A DNA stretch of 64,000 bases from Kosakonia cowanii JCM 10956 = DSM 18146 (GCF_001975225.1 NZ_CP019445.1:3720001-3784000); one strand, 5' to 3'. Positions 28,974-40,054 are shown, counted from the stretch's first letter. The notes: generated from the letters alone by a model not told the origin. Translations and numbers: made by a program.

Positions 28974-29836
28974 TGACCTGGCCTGCTCCGGCAAAACTTA
29001 ACCTCTTTTTATACATCACCGGCCAGCGTGAGGATGGTTACCACACCCTGCAAACGCTGTTTCAGTTTCTCGATTATGGCGATACGTTGACCATCGAGCC
29101 GCGCAAGGATGGCAAAATCTGCCTGCTGACGCCGGTCGAGGGCGTGCCCGACGAGGAGAACCTGATCGTGCGCGCGGCGCGCTTGTTGATGAAACGCGCC
29201 GCCGAGACCGAGCGCCTGGCCGCAGGCTGTGGTGCGGACATCGCCATTGAAAAACGTCTGCCGATGGGCGGCGGGCTTGGCGGCGGCTCGTCGAATGCGG
29301 CAACGGTGCTGGTGGCGCTTAACCATCTCTGGCAGTGCGGGCTGAGCGTTGATGAGCTGGCGCACCTGGGCTTAACGCTTGGTGCCGATGTGCCGGTGTT
29401 TGTGCGCGGCCATGCGGCGTTTGCTGAAGGGGTCGGCGAGCTGCTTACGCCGGTCGATCCGCCGGAAAAATGGTACCTGGTCGCCCACCCTGGCGTCAGC
29501 ATTCCGACGCCGCTTATCTTTGGCGATCCGGCGCTCCCGCGCAATACACCCGTCAGGTCAATCAATACGTTACTGAATTGTGAATTCGGCAACGATTGCG
29601 AGGTTATCGCAAGAAAACGTTTTCGTGAGGTTGATGCGGCGCTTTCCTGGCTGTTAGAATACGCGCCGTCGCGCCTGACTGGCACAGGAGCCTGTGTCTT
29701 TGCCGAATTTGACACCGAATCCTCCGCTCGTCAGGTGCTTGAGCAAGCCCCGGAATGGCTGAACGGTTTTGTCGCGCGAGGCGTTAACCTCTCGCCGCTA
29801 GCACAAACCATCGCCGGGCAAGCTGAGTCACGGTGA
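28970..29836 (+). CDS. ispE: 4-diphosphocytidyl-2-C-methyl-D-erythritol kinase
   Basis: IspE phosphorylates CDP-methylerythritol in the MEP pathway of isoprenoid synthesis. It is a GHMP kinase: substrate lysine in [14 protein letters not shown] at the N-terminus, ATP-binding glycine loop [15 protein letters not shown] near residue 100, and the catalytic aspartate in LGADVPVFV. The 288-residue length is typical. The start overlaps the lolB stop; prs follows after a 123-nt leader. Confidence 0.97.
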   Translation: MMTWPAPAKLNLFLYITGQREDGYHTLQTLFQFLDYGDTLTIEPRKDGKICLLTPVEGVPDEENLIVRAARLLMKRAAETERLAAGCGADIAIEKRLPMGGGLGGGSSNAATVLVALNHLWQCGLSVDELAHLGLTLGADVPVFVRGHAAFAEGVGELLTPVDPPEKWYLVAHPGVSIPTPLIFGDPALPRNTPVRSINTLLNCEFGNDCEVIARKRFREVDAALSWLLEYAPSRLTGTGACVFAEFDTESSARQVLEQAPEWLNGFVARGVNLSPLAQTIAGQAESR

Positions 29837-29875
29837 CAACGTCACTTGTTCCAGACGTTGCATCGCGCTCTTTAA

Positions 29876-30907
<1,032 letters not shown>

Positions 30908-30922
30908 TCGATGCTTCATATC

Positions 30923-30947
30923 AAACCCGCTCCGGCGGGTTTTTTTA
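30923..30947 (+). terminator. Rho-independent terminator of prs
   Basis: AAACCCGC-TCCG-GCGGGTTT, an 8-bp stem running into TTTTTT, starts 16 nt after the prs stop. Confidence 0.95.
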
Positions 30948-31012
30948 ACCCTCTTTTTTATTTGTATGATTTATTAATTAGTTAGACTACGCTTCGCAAA
31001 AGAGTGACTCCT

Positions 31013-32692
31013 GTGAAAACGTTACTTTCTCCCCACATCATGCCTTTCCGCGCGCTGATTGATGCCTGCTGGAAAGAAAAATATACCGCTGCCCGCTTTA
31101 CCCGCGATCTGATCGCCGGGGTCACGGTGGGCATTATTGCCATTCCGCTGGCGATGGCGCTGGCAATTGGCAGCGGCGTCGCGCCGCAATACGGTTTATA
31201 CACCGCCGCCGTCGCGGGCATTGTGATTGCCCTGAGCGGCGGATCGCGCTACAGCGTCTCCGGCCCGACCGCGGCGTTTGTGGTGATCCTCTACCCGGTT
31301 TCGCAACAGTTCGGCCTCGGTGGCCTGCTGGTGGCGACGCTGATGTCCGGGGTATTCCTGATCCTTTTCGGTCTGGCGCGTTTTGGTCGCCTGATTGAGT
31401 ACATCCCGCTCTCCGTGACCCTCGGGTTTACCTCCGGGATCGGCATTACCATCGGCACCATGCAGATCAAAGATTTTCTCGGTCTGCAAATGGCCCATGT
31501 GCCGGAGCACTACCTGCAAAAAGTGGGCGCGCTGGTAATGGCGCTGCCGACCATTAACCCAGGCGATGCCGCCATCGGCGTGGTGACGCTCGGCACGCTG
31601 ATCCTCTGGCCGCGCCTGCGTTTGCGCGTGCCGGGGCATCTGCCGGCGCTGCTGGCCGGTTGTGCGGTGATGGGAGTGGTCAACCTGCTCGGCGGCCATG
31701 TCGCCACCATTGGTTCGCAGTTTCACTATCTGCTGGCTGACGGCAGCCAGGGCAACGGCATTCCGCAGTTGTTGCCGCAACTGGTGCTGCCGTGGGATCT
31801 GCCTGGCTCAACCTTTACCTTAAGCTGGGACTCCCTGCGCGCCCTGTTGCCCGCGGCGTTTTCTATGGCCATGCTTGGCGCGATTGAATCCCTGCTCTGC
31901 GCAGTAGTGCTCGACGGCATGACCGGCACCAAGCATAAAGCCAACAGTGAACTGATTGGTCAGGGAATGGGCAATATTGTCGCGCCCTTCTTTGGCGGTA
32001 TTACGGCTACTGCGGCGATTGCCCGCTCGGCGGCAAACGTGCGCGCCGGTGCCACGTCGCCCATTTCGGCGGTGATCCACTCCCTGCTGGTGATTATGGC
32101 GCTGCTGGTGCTGGCTCCCCTGCTCTCCTGGCTGCCGCTCTCGGCGATGGCCGCGCTGCTGCTGATGGTGGCGTGGAATATGAGCGAAGCGCATAAGGTG
32201 GTCGATCTGCTGCGCCGCGCACCGGCCGATGACATTGTGGTGATGCTGATCTGTATGTCGCTGACGGTGCTGTTCGATATGGTGATTGCTATCAGCGTCG
32301 GCATTGTCCTCGCCTCGCTGCTGTTTATGCGCCGCATCGCGCGCATGACGCGTCTTGCGGCGGTGAATGTCAGCGTACCGGATGATGTGCTGGTGCTGAG
32401 AGTGATCGGCCCGCTCTTTTTCGCGGCGGCAGAGGGGCTGTTCAGCGATCTGGAGACGCGTATCGCCGGAAAACGCATCGTGGTGCTGAAGTGGGACGCG
32501 GTTCCGGTGCTCGACGCCGGTGGGCTTGATGCCTTCCGCCGTTTCGTCAGCCGCCTGCCGGAGGGCGTGGAGCTTCGCGTCAGCAACCTGGAGTTCCAGC
32601 CGCTGCGCACCTTTGCCCGCGCCGGTATTCAACCCATCCCCGGCAGGCTGGCCTTCTTCCCGAACCGCGACGCGGCGTTAGCCGATCTCTGA
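31013..32692 (+). CDS. dauA: DauA, SLC26/SulP family C4-dicarboxylate transporter
   Basis: DauA (YchM) takes up succinate and other C4-dicarboxylic acids under acid, aerobic conditions. The membrane part (about residues 20-420) has the SulP core, including [19 protein letters not shown] and [15 protein letters not shown], and a cytoplasmic STAS domain follows (about 435-550: [29 protein letters not shown]). I choose the GTG at 31013, which aligns the first dozen residues with E. coli and gives 559 residues; GTG at 31004 is the alternative. The stop overlaps the convergent regulator gene by 15 nt. Confidence 0.96.
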   Translation: MKTLLSPHIMPFRALIDACWKEKYTAARFTRDLIAGVTVGIIAIPLAMALAIGSGVAPQYGLYTAAVAGIVIALSGGSRYSVSGPTAAFVVILYPVSQQFGLGGLLVATLMSGVFLILFGLARFGRLIEYIPLSVTLGFTSGIGITIGTMQIKDFLGLQMAHVPEHYLQKVGALVMALPTINPGDAAIGVVTLGTLILWPRLRLRVPGHLPALLAGCAVMGVVNLLGGHVATIGSQFHYLLADGSQGNGIPQLLPQLVLPWDLPGSTFTLSWDSLRALLPAAFSMAMLGAIESLLCAVVLDGMTGTKHKANSELIGQGMGNIVAPFFGGITATAAIARSAANVRAGATSPISAVIHSLLVIMALLVLAPLLSWLPLSAMAALLLMVAWNMSEAHKVVDLLRRAPADDIVVMLICMSLTVLFDMVIAISVGIVLASLLFMRRIARMTRLAAVNVSVPDDVLVLRVIGPLFFAAAEGLFSDLETRIAGKRIVVLKWDAVPVLDAGGLDAFRRFVSRLPEGVELRVSNLEFQPLRTFARAGIQPIPGRLAFFPNRDAALADL

Positions 32693-33733
32693 TCCCGGCG
32701 CGCCGTAACGGGCGCGCATCATCACTTCAATTGCCCGCTGGAGCCACTGCAGCACCGCGGGCGTCATCCATGTCCCCTTCATCAGGTGCGGCTCCTGCTC
32801 CATCGCCGTGCGAAACTTCTGCTGCGTCTGCGGATCGCGCCCGGCATAGGACTGAAAAAGCTCCAGCCAGTTTGCCGCCAGCGCCTGCGCCTCATCGCTG
32901 TGTGGATCAAGCTCGCGGCGGCTGGCATCGTGCAGTTTTGCCACCAGCGCAGGCCACTCCATCATGCGGTCGAAGTAGTGTGCGCGGGTGAAGGCCATCT
33001 CCTGCGGCGTTAAGTAGCGCTGCCAGATAGCCAGCTTGCTCTCGGCAAAACTGCGGGTGATGTACTCGGTCATTGCAGGCGTAATGCCAGTCTGCTCGCG
33101 CATCTGTGGTTCGGCGCTGTGCATCTCATTAAGCCGCGTTAAAAACTCCGGCTTATTGGCGGTATCCTGCTCAAGGCGCGTCATCCAGCGGGTCGCCAGA
33201 TCCATCGCCTGCGCATCATCCGGCGCCACGCTGTTTGCCATCAGCGTTTCTGCTTCACCCACCAGCGTCGCCCAGACGCGGTCACGCGCTTCATCCCGGG
33301 CGGCAAAGGGTAACTCGTTTAACTCTTGCGGCGTAAACCAACGATCGTACATTTTCATCAACTCCAGTGTCTGTAGCCAGGACTCAAGGTCGGGCTCCGC
33401 GCCGCGGGCAAGACCATCCCGGAGATCGACAAGGCGATCGCGCAGGGTCACGATATCGCGCACCTGCCTGTCGAGCCGGGAAATCTGGTCATTTAACAAT
33501 TCAGCCAGCGGGCGCGTTTCCCGCGCCAGGTAGTCACCAATTGCCGCCAGTTCCATCCCCGATTTTGCCAGCGCCTGGATCATCTGCAGGCGCTTCACAT
33601 CCGCGAGGTTATAGAGCCGGTAACCGGCGGCGCTTCGGGCAGAAGGCAGCAGCAGGCCAATGTGCTCATAATGATGAAGGGTGCGAACGCTAATGCCCGC
33701 GCGCCGCGCCAGCTCACCTACCTGAATTAACAT
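32678..33733 (-). CDS. MerR family regulator with TipAS-type antibiotic-recognition domain
   Basis: The 351-residue protein begins with a MerR winged helix-turn-helix ([27 protein letters not shown], residues 2-28) and a dimerisation coiled coil. Two tandem all-helical regions with TipAS-like character follow ([10 protein letters not shown]... and a second related segment, [13 protein letters not shown]). TipA-type regulators bind small amphipathic drugs and activate efflux or sequestration genes. The ligand here is unknown. It is convergent with dauA, overlapping its 3' end by 15 nt, and is not in the E. coli order at this place. Confidence 0.88.
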   Translation of the reverse strand: MLIQVGELARRAGISVRTLHHYEHIGLLLPSARSAAGYRLYNLADVKRLQMIQALAKSGMELAAIGDYLARETRPLAELLNDQISRLDRQVRDIVTLRDRLVDLRDGLARGAEPDLESWLQTLELMKMYDRWFTPQELNELPFAARDEARDRVWATLVGEAETLMANSVAPDDAQAMDLATRWMTRLEQDTANKPEFLTRLNEMHSAEPQMREQTGITPAMTEYITRSFAESKLAIWQRYLTPQEMAFTRAHYFDRMMEWPALVAKLHDASRRELDPHSDEAQALAANWLELFQSYAGRDPQTQQKFRTAMEQEPHLMKGTWMTPAVLQWLQRAIEVMMRARYGAPGSEIG

Positions 33734-33802
33734 AACTGCTCCTTTCGTGCTCCACAGACGCCACTTTCGTGCCTCACGTTACGTGAGGGTCAAGCAAAAG
33801 AC

Positions 33803-33832
33803 CAAAAAAAAACGGCTCCCGCAGGAGCCGTT
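33803..33832 (-). terminator. Rho-independent terminator of ychH
   Basis: On the minus strand AACGGCTCC-TGCG-GGAGCCGTT runs into a long T-run (nine plus-strand A residues). It lies just after the ychH stop. Confidence 0.95.
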
Positions 33833-33849
33833 ATCGAAATCAGTGCTGG

Positions 33850-34125
33850 TTAGCCGTGGTTTTGCCGGTCGCGACGGCAGCGTTTGTCATAGTGACGCAC
33901 CCACCAGTATTTGTCGCACACCTCTTCATGACCGCTGACGCGCGCGCCTGCCAGCCAAAGCACCGCGCCAAGGAAGATGCTGAGCACCGCACCATGGGCG
34001 AAAAACTGTGGCAGGTTAATCTGCGGAAGCTGGTTGAGAACCGAATAACCGACGCCGACAACCATCACGATTAACCCCAACCCCATGAGCGCATTGCCGA
34101 GTAACGACGCGTTTCTACGTTTCAT
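33850..34125 (-). CDS. ychH: YchH, stress-induced inner membrane protein
   Basis: The 91-residue protein has two hydrophobic helices (about residues 10-30 and 44-60) and a basic cytoplasmic tail with the conserved HYDKRCRRD motif. E. coli YchH (92 residues) is nearly the same, and is reported as stress-induced and under cAMP-CRP control. The biochemical role is unknown. The 272-bp region up to divergent pth contains a poor CRP-like half site (ATCACAATT near 34217), but I cannot support a full operator. Confidence 0.94.
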   Translation of the reverse strand: MKRRNASLLGNALMGLGLIVMVVGVGYSVLNQLPQINLPQFFAHGAVLSIFLGAVLWLAGARVSGHEEVCDKYWWVRHYDKRCRRDRQNHG

Positions 34126-34397
34126 GTGTCACCTCCGAACAGTGGGTTGGATGGGATATCCCCAATCCTTGTGTGCAAAGTATAGACAGCGCACTTTTTA
34201 GCGGTTGCGGGCAGGATCACAATTACACATATCCACCTAACATAAATTTACACATAACCCCATGAACTAGTTGAAATTCGAATGATTGAGGTGAGCAATC
34301 ATTTCCACTTAACGGCTCATAAGTTGTGAGAATTTTGTCATCGCGCGCCGCTCGACGTAAACTACGCGCCGGACATTGACCTGGTCAGGAAGAGAAA

Positions 34398-34982
34398 GTG
34401 ACGATTAAACTGATTGTCGGGCTGGCAAACCCCGGCGCGGAGTATGCCGCGACACGCCATAACGCTGGCGCATGGTATGTGGATTTACTAGCGGAGCGCG
34501 CCCGCGCGCCGTTACGCGACGAGCCGAAGTTCTTTGGTTTCACCTCGCGCATTCAGCTGGCGGGCGAAGATGTGCGCCTGCTGGTGCCCACGACATTTAT
34601 GAACCTGAGCGGTAAAGCCGTGGCGGCGATGGCGACCTTTTACCGTATCAATCCCGACGAGATCCTCGTGGCGCACGATGAACTCGATTTGCCGCCAGGG
34701 GTGGCAAAATTTAAGCTTGGCGGCGGTCACGGCGGCCATAACGGCCTGAAAGATATCATCAGCAAACTGGGCAATAACCCCAATTTTCACCGCTTACGCA
34801 TCGGAATTGGCCATCCGGGCGATAAAAACAAAGTTGTCGGTTTTGTGCTGGGTAAACCGCCGGTGTCAGAACAGACGCTAATCGACGATGCGGTAGACGA
34901 AGCGGCGCGTTGTACCGAAGTGTGGCTGAAAGAGGGGCTGACCAAAGCCACTAATCGCCTGCACGCTTTTAAAGCGCAGTAA
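34398..34982 (+). CDS. pth: Peptidyl-tRNA hydrolase
   Basis: Pth cleaves peptidyl-tRNA released from stalled ribosomes, recycling tRNA. The catalytic histidine H21 is in [13 protein letters not shown], and N and D partners appear in [10 protein letters not shown] and [10 protein letters not shown]. The 194-residue length equals E. coli and the start is GTG at 34398, also as in E. coli, with AGGAAGAG upstream. It is followed by ychF after 125 nt, the conserved pair. Confidence 0.98.
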   Translation: MTIKLIVGLANPGAEYAATRHNAGAWYVDLLAERARAPLRDEPKFFGFTSRIQLAGEDVRLLVPTTFMNLSGKAVAAMATFYRINPDEILVAHDELDLPPGVAKFKLGGGHGGHNGLKDIISKLGNNPNFHRLRIGIGHPGDKNKVVGFVLGKPPVSEQTLIDDAVDEAARCTEVWLKEGLTKATNRLHAFKAQ

Positions 34983-35107
34983 GCGCGCCCAGCGCCTTTT
35001 TTGCCGCGCATAACATTGGTTATGTGTATACTAGGCGCAGTTTTTCACTTTTCGACAATCCGTTTTCAATAACGGGTTGATTATCAAGAGATTAAGGTAA
35101 TTACATC

Positions 35108-36199
35108 ATGGGATTCAAATGCGGTATCGTTGGTCTGCCTAACGTAGGTAAATCCACCCTGTTCAACGCGCTCACCAAAGCGGGTATCGAAGCGGCGAAC
35201 TTCCCCTTCTGTACCATAGAGCCGAACACCGGTGTCGTACCGATGCCCGATCCGCGTCTCGATAAGCTGGCGGAAATTGTTAAACCGCAGCGCGTCCTGC
35301 CGACCACCATGGAGTTCGTTGATATCGCCGGTCTGGTAAAAGGCGCGTCCAAAGGTGAAGGCCTGGGCAACCAGTTCCTGACCAACATCCGTGAAACCGA
35401 AGCCATCGGCCACGTGGTGCGCTGCTTCGAGAATGACAACATCATTCACGTTAACAACAAGGTCGATCCGGCTGACGATATTGACGTTATCAATACCGAG
35501 CTGGCGCTGGCGGACCTGGATACCTGCGAACGCGCAATCCACCGCGTGCAGAAGAAAGCCAAAGGCGGCGATAAAGATGCGAAAGCTGAGCTGTCTGCAC
35601 TGGAAAAATGCCTGCCGCAGCTGGAAAACGCCGGTATGCTGCGCTCGCTGGATCTCTCTGCTGAAGAGAAAGCGGCTATTCGCTACCTGAGCTTCCTGAC
35701 CCTGAAACCGACCATGTACATTGCCAACGTCAATGAAGATGGCTTCGAGAACAACCCGTACCTCGACACCGTGCGCGACATCGCCGCGAAAGAGGGTTCC
35801 GTGGTGGTTGCCGTTTGCGCCGCCGTTGAGTCCGACATCGCCGAGCTGGACGATGCCGACCGCGACGAGTTTATGGCTGAGCTGGGTCTGGAAGAGCCGG
35901 GCCTGAACCGCGTCATCCGTGCCGGTTATGAACTGCTGAACCTGCAAACCTACTTCACCGCTGGCGTGAAAGAGGTACGCGCATGGACCATTCCTGTCGG
36001 CGCAACCGCTCCGCAGGCGGCCGGTAAAATCCACACCGACTTCGAGAAAGGCTTTATCCGCGCCCAGACCATCGCCTATGAAGATTTCATCGCTTATAAA
36101 GGCGAGCAAGGCGCGAAGGAAGCCGGCAAGATGCGTTCAGAAGGGAAAGAGTACATCGTAAAAGATGGCGATGTGATGAACTTCCTGTTTAACGTCTAA
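35108..36199 (+). CDS. ychF: YchF, ribosome-associated OLA1-family ATPase
   Basis: YchF is an Obg-superfamily P-loop protein that prefers ATP to GTP and binds ribosomes; it is a negative factor in oxidative-stress response. Residues 1-270 form the G domain: Walker [15 protein letters not shown] at residue 8, switch region [17 protein letters not shown], and an altered G4 motif (NVNEDG in place of NKxD) that explains ATP preference. A coiled-coil insert (about 130-195) and a C-terminal TGS domain complete it. The 363-residue length equals E. coli. Confidence 0.97.
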   Translation: MGFKCGIVGLPNVGKSTLFNALTKAGIEAANFPFCTIEPNTGVVPMPDPRLDKLAEIVKPQRVLPTTMEFVDIAGLVKGASKGEGLGNQFLTNIRETEAIGHVVRCFENDNIIHVNNKVDPADDIDVINTELALADLDTCERAIHRVQKKAKGGDKDAKAELSALEKCLPQLENAGMLRSLDLSAEEKAAIRYLSFLTLKPTMYIANVNEDGFENNPYLDTVRDIAAKEGSVVVAVCAAVESDIAELDDADRDEFMAELGLEEPGLNRVIRAGYELLNLQTYFTAGVKEVRAWTIPVGATAPQAAGKIHTDFEKGFIRAQTIAYEDFIAYKGEQGAKEAGKMRSEGKEYIVKDGDVMNFLFNV

Positions 36200-36208
36200 A
36201 TATAATGT

Positions 36209-36284
36209 GTTGTCTTATGGGGTTTCGCTGAATCTCATACGCATCACAAAAACGATAAAATCCACGCATCTGCGTGGATTTTTG
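36209..36284 (+). repeat. Left direct repeat of the island, containing the ychF terminator
   Basis: A 76-bp sequence starting GTTGTCTTATGGGGTTTCGC ends with the terminator hairpin AAATCCACGC-ATCT-GCGTGGATTT (36258-36281). It recurs in the same orientation at 40851-40926 with three mismatches, all in the first 27 bases; the last 50 or so bases are identical. The two copies are 4,642 bp apart and enclose the integrase remnant and all toxin/immunity sequences, which suggests attachment-site duplication. Confidence 0.9.
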
Positions 36285-36336
36285 TTTTAATCGGTAAGCT
36301 CCCTATCAGAGAGATCATCATCTTGATAACGGACTG

Positions 36337-36739
36337 TGGACCATCCCAGCAACGCGCATGAAAGCTGGTAGGGAAAATATTATTCCCCTCCCTGGCCCTC
36401 AACATGCTCAAAACATTACAAGGATTAACCAGGCATTGGCAGCACCTTTTTTCGGGGAGGGATAATCCACCAGGTCCAATGACATCGCACTCTCTTCGTC
36501 AGCTACTGAAAAGCATGGGCTGGAGTGGTACTTATAGCCCTCATGCAAGCCGAACCACAGAAAGTACCCGTTTAGCCGAGAGGGGCTATCGACCTGATGC
36601 TATTGAGGTCAAACTTGCGCACACTGATACCAATAATGTTCGTCGCACATACAACCATGCAACCTATCTTGATGAGCGTAAAGTGATGATTCGGGAATGG
36701 GAGGATATGTTGGACAAATGGGTAGCAGGATCCGAGTAG
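36337..36739 (+). pseudogene. Tyrosine integrase remnant (P4-like), frameshifted
   Basis: Two reading frames together give the C-terminal part of a P4-like phage integrase. From 36337, WTIPATRMKAGRENIIPLPG is the family's beta-strand segment. After a frameshift near 36450-36460 a second frame gives the catalytic end: HxxR as HASRTTEST, the second histidine in LAHTDTNNVRRTY, and the nucleophile context TYNHATYLDERKVM. The N-terminal half is missing. It begins about 50 bp inside the left direct repeat, in the position and orientation expected of an island integrase next to its attachment site. Confidence 0.85.
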
Positions 36740-37038
36740 AACTTAATACACTTAGTGAACCACAAGATAGAACTCATTCCTCAAGAGCCACTTTGTGCCA
36801 GGAGCGGACGTTGTTAAGCCCGCCTTCACCTCGCGCTGCCTCATTTTCAAAGCTGATGCTGCGCGACACCCGAATATTGCAAAAAATGGATTGCCAACAT
36901 TTTAGATGTAACCAGCCTTGTCAAAAAGAGAAAAGGGTGCATAGATACTGGGGACATACATTTAGCAATTTCGCTTCTCCCTCAAGAACGGCCTTATAAA
37001 ATTCAAGCCGGAAACCGGCTTAAATAAAAATTTATTTT
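36740..37038. other. Intergenic stretch with one hairpin, no gene seen
   Basis: Between the integrase remnant and the first immunity gene I see no convincing coding sequence. A hairpin AAGCCGG-AAA-CCGGCTT (37005-37021), followed by AAATAAAAATTTATTTTC, lies just after the immunity gene on the minus strand. The minus-strand tail has only short T-runs, so it is a possible but weak terminator. Confidence 0.5.
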
Positions 37039-37581
37039 CTAATCTAAAACACCGTAAGACTTTCCAACCTGTACTGCTTTACTATTTATTTCAGGAATGG
37101 AATTTCTTGACAATGCTTTTAATTTCTCAACAGCGTATTTAGAACCTATTTTCGCTAACGCGTATATACAATTCCATTTCAACATGTAATTATCATCCTC
37201 TCTGTCATCAGCCAAATAATCATATTCAGACAAAGCACAGTTATACAGGGCATTTACTGCATCATCGCTTTTAGCCTTTGTTTCAACTAAAGCCCGGACA
37301 ACATCATCATGTTTATAATGAAAATCATCACCCAAAAGATGTATCAAGATATCTTCATGCTTGCTTGTAAATCCAAAATGAAAGCCAATATATAAAGCGT
37401 ATTCAACTTCTTTCAGGTCTTTAGAAGAGTGCGCATTTTTTAAAATGTCATCTATAAAATCCTCAACACTCCCCTGAGCACATGGAAAGAGCTTTAGAAA
37501 TTCTTCATCTGTTATTTTTCCAGCTCTAAGTGGCTTATTATTAACCACGGAAAGCACTAAGTTCTTTTGCTCTGAATTCAT
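37039..37581 (-). CDS. HEAT-like helical protein, candidate orphan immunity protein
   Basis: Intact 180-residue gene with ATG at 37581 and GAGG seven bases upstream. The protein is acidic and appears all-helical, with a HEAT-like pair of helices near the C-terminus (WNCIYALAKIGSKYAVEKLKAL). No signal peptide or membrane helix is visible. It lies 81 nt downstream of a decayed Rhs/toxin tail on the same strand, the place of an immunity gene, and is AT-rich unlike the chromosome around the island. Its immunity role is inferred from context; the family is not recognised. Confidence 0.6.
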   Translation of the reverse strand: MNSEQKNLVLSVVNNKPLRAGKITDEEFLKLFPCAQGSVEDFIDDILKNAHSSKDLKEVEYALYIGFHFGFTSKHEDILIHLLGDDFHYKHDDVVRALVETKAKSDDAVNALYNCALSEYDYLADDREDDNYMLKWNCIYALAKIGSKYAVEKLKALSRNSIPEINSKAVQVGKSYGVLD

Positions 37582-37662
37582 TATTGCCTCAACACATTAA
37601 AAGAATCGACACCATCGTTAAAGATTTTTAAAGCAGCGCCCCTTCCCTTCCAGGACTAATAT

Positions 37663-37995
37663 TTATCTGGTCATCATCGCCTTTAAATTAAGCATTTTCA
37701 ACCCCCAACCTTTTGGTTTTACTGGGCTTGGTATATCAGGATGGGTTACAGCAGCCAGATCAGACTTATCTCTAATGCCAATACCTTCTAACTGTGCTCG
37801 CGTACCTGGTTTTAGATTGAATTGTACCAATAAGACCACATCGCCGCGCGCGTTGTACTCATACTGCCAGGTGGCACCGTCCGGCAGCGCTTCCTTCAGC
37901 GGGAACGTGAAAACCGGGTGCCAGGTGGTGAACGTGCTATTGCCGAGCGGGTCGCGCACTTCCGTCAGGTTTCCCTGCTCGTCGTAACCGTATTC
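37663..37995 (-). pseudogene. Rhs fragment joined to a toxin C-terminal tail
   Basis: On the minus strand from 37995 comes an Rhs YD-repeat (YGYDEQGNLTEVRDPLGN), more Rhs core (TWQYEYNARGDVV), and then a different sequence, VQFNLKPGTRAQLEGIGIRD, running to the stop at 37663. The second part resembles the tail of polymorphic-toxin domains. The join lacks the shell end and DPxGL cleavage motif, so most of the Rhs protein and the toxin's start are deleted. An in-frame TGA precedes the fragment at 37996-37998. GC content falls sharply at the join. Confidence 0.75.
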
Positions 37996-38238
37996 TCAGC
38001 GACTGCCTAAGAAATTAAATTATTTAACATAAACTTTTTGTTTATCAAGAAATAATAAACTCACGCAATTGGCGCATAGATTAATAATGAAAAAATCTCT
38101 CTCAAATAAATTACAGAAAGAGCCCATCAACTCTAAAAATAAAGAATTTAATGGCAAGCAATCACGAGCAAACGTGATAATACACTGCGCTTCCTTAAAC
38201 TCGATATCTCATAATATTTCGCCTTTATAAAACCTCAT

Positions 38239-38727
38239 TTAATCATACGCATCTCCATAGTTTTTCTTTTTCCAGTAAATATCTTTACCACCTGTGTTAT
38301 ACAACTCCGACAATAACTCAGAGAAACTAAGTGCTATAACTGTACTGCTTCCGACTACCCCATGAACCTCGTAATTACTATCATAACAACGGCCATTTCT
38401 CTCAAGAGATAAATCTATAGATAAATAATCATTGTTATCCGTTTTTGCTATCAGATACCATGTGGAAGATATATCATATTCACATAATTCACCTACAATC
38501 TTCATGTTTGAATTCAAAACTTCATCATTAGGCAGAATGGTAAATGTGATCAGAGAGTTATCGTTGCAAAAAAGTTTAACTCCATTACATTTTTGATGAA
38601 AGTAAATTACATCTTCAGGGTATTTTAATTTATTATTAGGGAGTGATGGCAGATCCCCTTTGGGAGGAGTCACTTCACACCTTTTATCTTTCTTAATCAA
38701 ATCAAGTAAGTTATCTATTTTATCCAT
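38239..38727 (-). CDS. SMI1/KNR4 (SUKH)-like candidate immunity protein
   Basis: The 162-residue acidic protein has the SUKH fold pattern: an N-terminal helix, LPNNKLKYPEDVIYFHQKCNGVKLF (the SUKH core with its G-containing turn), a beta-rich middle (WYLIAKTDNNDYLSIDL) and a C-terminal SFSELLSELY helix. SUKH proteins commonly neutralise nuclease-type polymorphic toxins. The ATG at 38727 has AAGG eight bases upstream. An in-frame GTG at 38736 is the alternative. The preceding toxin remnant ends at 38738, so the pair was translationally linked. Confidence 0.78.
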   Translation of the reverse strand: MDKIDNLLDLIKKDKRCEVTPPKGDLPSLPNNKLKYPEDVIYFHQKCNGVKLFCNDNSLITFTILPNDEVLNSNMKIVGELCEYDISSTWYLIAKTDNNDYLSIDLSLERNGRCYDSNYEVHGVVGSSTVIALSFSELLSELYNTGGKDIYWKKKNYGDAYD

Positions 38728-38737
38728 ACTCTTCACC

Positions 38738-39569
38738 TTAAAATATCACAGGCTCAAAAGACCCATCATGTAAATATTGGTTTACTGCTCGATAATATGC
38801 ATCTCTACTTGCCGCAGGAACATGTGCGGCATCAAACATTTTTTCTGGAAGATCTTTCATTTCTCTATTGCTAACTGTTGTCCAGTCAACCTTCCCACCG
38901 ACTGGTTTACCTGTTCTTTGTCTTAATTAATCACGATAGACTACTTTTGTCGCAGCATGATTCTCTACAGATAAAGCAATCGTTGGAGAATTACCAGGTC
39001 AATAAGGAACAATATCAAACTCTTTTATCTTTCCACAACTCAACCCCAACGGATCCACCCACACCAGCGGGTCACCCGCATAGCTGTAGGTATTAATCCC
39101 GCCCGCAAACCCAATCAGGTCCATCTGGGTGTAACGCCCGGCGACCGGGTCGTAGCGGTATTCCACCTTTCTGAATTCGGCATGACCGATGAAGGTGATT
39201 TCCTTCACCTGCTGCTCATCATCATACGCAAAATGCTGCACCACGCTATTTTATCCTGACGGCGCGTGAGCCTCCCGAACCCGTCGTAATCGAGCTTCAG
39301 CCCGCCCAGGCGCAGCAGCAGGTTGTGCCACACCGGGTTACGGTGTTCTTCGGTGCGGTTGCCTGCAGGTTCCCAGAAGAAGCGCTCTTTTTCTGCGGTT
39401 CGAGAGCCTTTGTCACCTGCCCCGCCGCGTCGTAGACCACAGGTACTGGCTGTACTTCTCGCCCGGCATGGCGGGCGTCGCGTCGGTGTGTATCTGCTGG
39501 ACTCTCTGATCGGTGCGGTCCCAGCGGTAGCGGCGCTCGAAAACCAGTTCGCGGCGCATTCCGCCAGTA
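38738..39569 (-). pseudogene. Rhs C-terminal region with nuclease-like toxin tip, broken by frameshifts and stops
   Basis: Reading on the minus strand from 39569, Rhs shell sequence appears in shifting frames (RRELVFERRYRWDRTDQRVQ; GNRTEEHRNPVWHNLLLRLG; then YDPVAGRYTQMDLIGF). It reaches the conserved end DPLVWVDPLGLS near 39040, after which the variable tip begins. The tip continues in frame to 38738 except for a TGA at 38997-38999 and a TAA near 38927. Past them it reads GKPVGGKVDWTTVSNREMKD and YYRAVNQYLHD, a toxin-like module. At least two frameshifts also break the shell, and an internal deletion fuses two shell segments at an RYDP sequence. Not functional. Confidence 0.85.
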
Positions 39570-39572
39570 GGG

Positions 39573-40046
39573 CTAGTAAATTATCAGCTCGCCCTGGGGC
39601 CACTGACCGGCCCAGCCACAGGGCATATGACCTTGCTCATAAATAGAAATAAGATTCATAAAAAAAAGTGACTTATTTAAAAAGGGACTATAAGCATCCT
39701 CTAGTAAATAATTTAATAAATCCCACTTTATATTATTAAGCAAAGCCTTTTGATTCCCTCCTATAGGAGGGATTTGTGGAACAATTTTACTTTCAATGAT
39801 AATAGCAGCAGCATCTGCGAGCTTGTTCCATTCAAGAAAAGCATTCACATGTTTTTTCGCCAACCAACCTGTGATATTATTTCGGGCTTCTAAAGTAACA
39901 TTTTCCCACTCTTCACTTTCCAGATTAATTTGAAAAGTATTTATATTTTTAACGCGTATAGTGTCAGGAATAGAGCTATCTTTTCCTGCGTTTGAAAGCC
40001 AGTTGATTCTTAATAACTTTTCGATCGATGCCTGGTTTATATTCAT
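39573..40046 (-). CDS. Hypothetical protein, candidate orphan immunity protein
   Basis: Intact 157-residue gene, ATG at 40046 with only a weak ribosome site. The protein is helical, without signal or membrane segment, and ends in a conserved-looking motif (GHMPCGWAGQWPQGELIIY). I do not recognise the family. Its position, just after a short open tail of an Rhs-like sequence and before another Rhs remnant on the same strand, is that of an immunity gene; that role is inferred. Confidence 0.55.
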   Translation of the reverse strand: MNINQASIEKLLRINWLSNAGKDSSIPDTIRVKNINTFQINLESEEWENVTLEARNNITGWLAKKHVNAFLEWNKLADAAAIIIESKIVPQIPPIGGNQKALLNNIKWDLLNYLLEDAYSPFLNKSLFFMNLISIYEQGHMPCGWAGQWPQGELIIY

Positions 40047-40054
40047 AAGTTCAT

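Noticed and set aside
31820..32632. Open frame of 270 codons on the minus strand inside dauA
   Set aside because: Antisense to a conserved transporter; His/Arg/Gln-rich sequence with no domain.
34210..34235. Possible CRP site upstream of ychH
   Set aside because: Only the TCACA half is clear; the left half matches TGTGA at three of five positions, too weak to list.
35084..36109. Open frame of 341 codons on the minus strand inside ychF
   Set aside because: Antisense to ychF, which is recognisable along its whole length.
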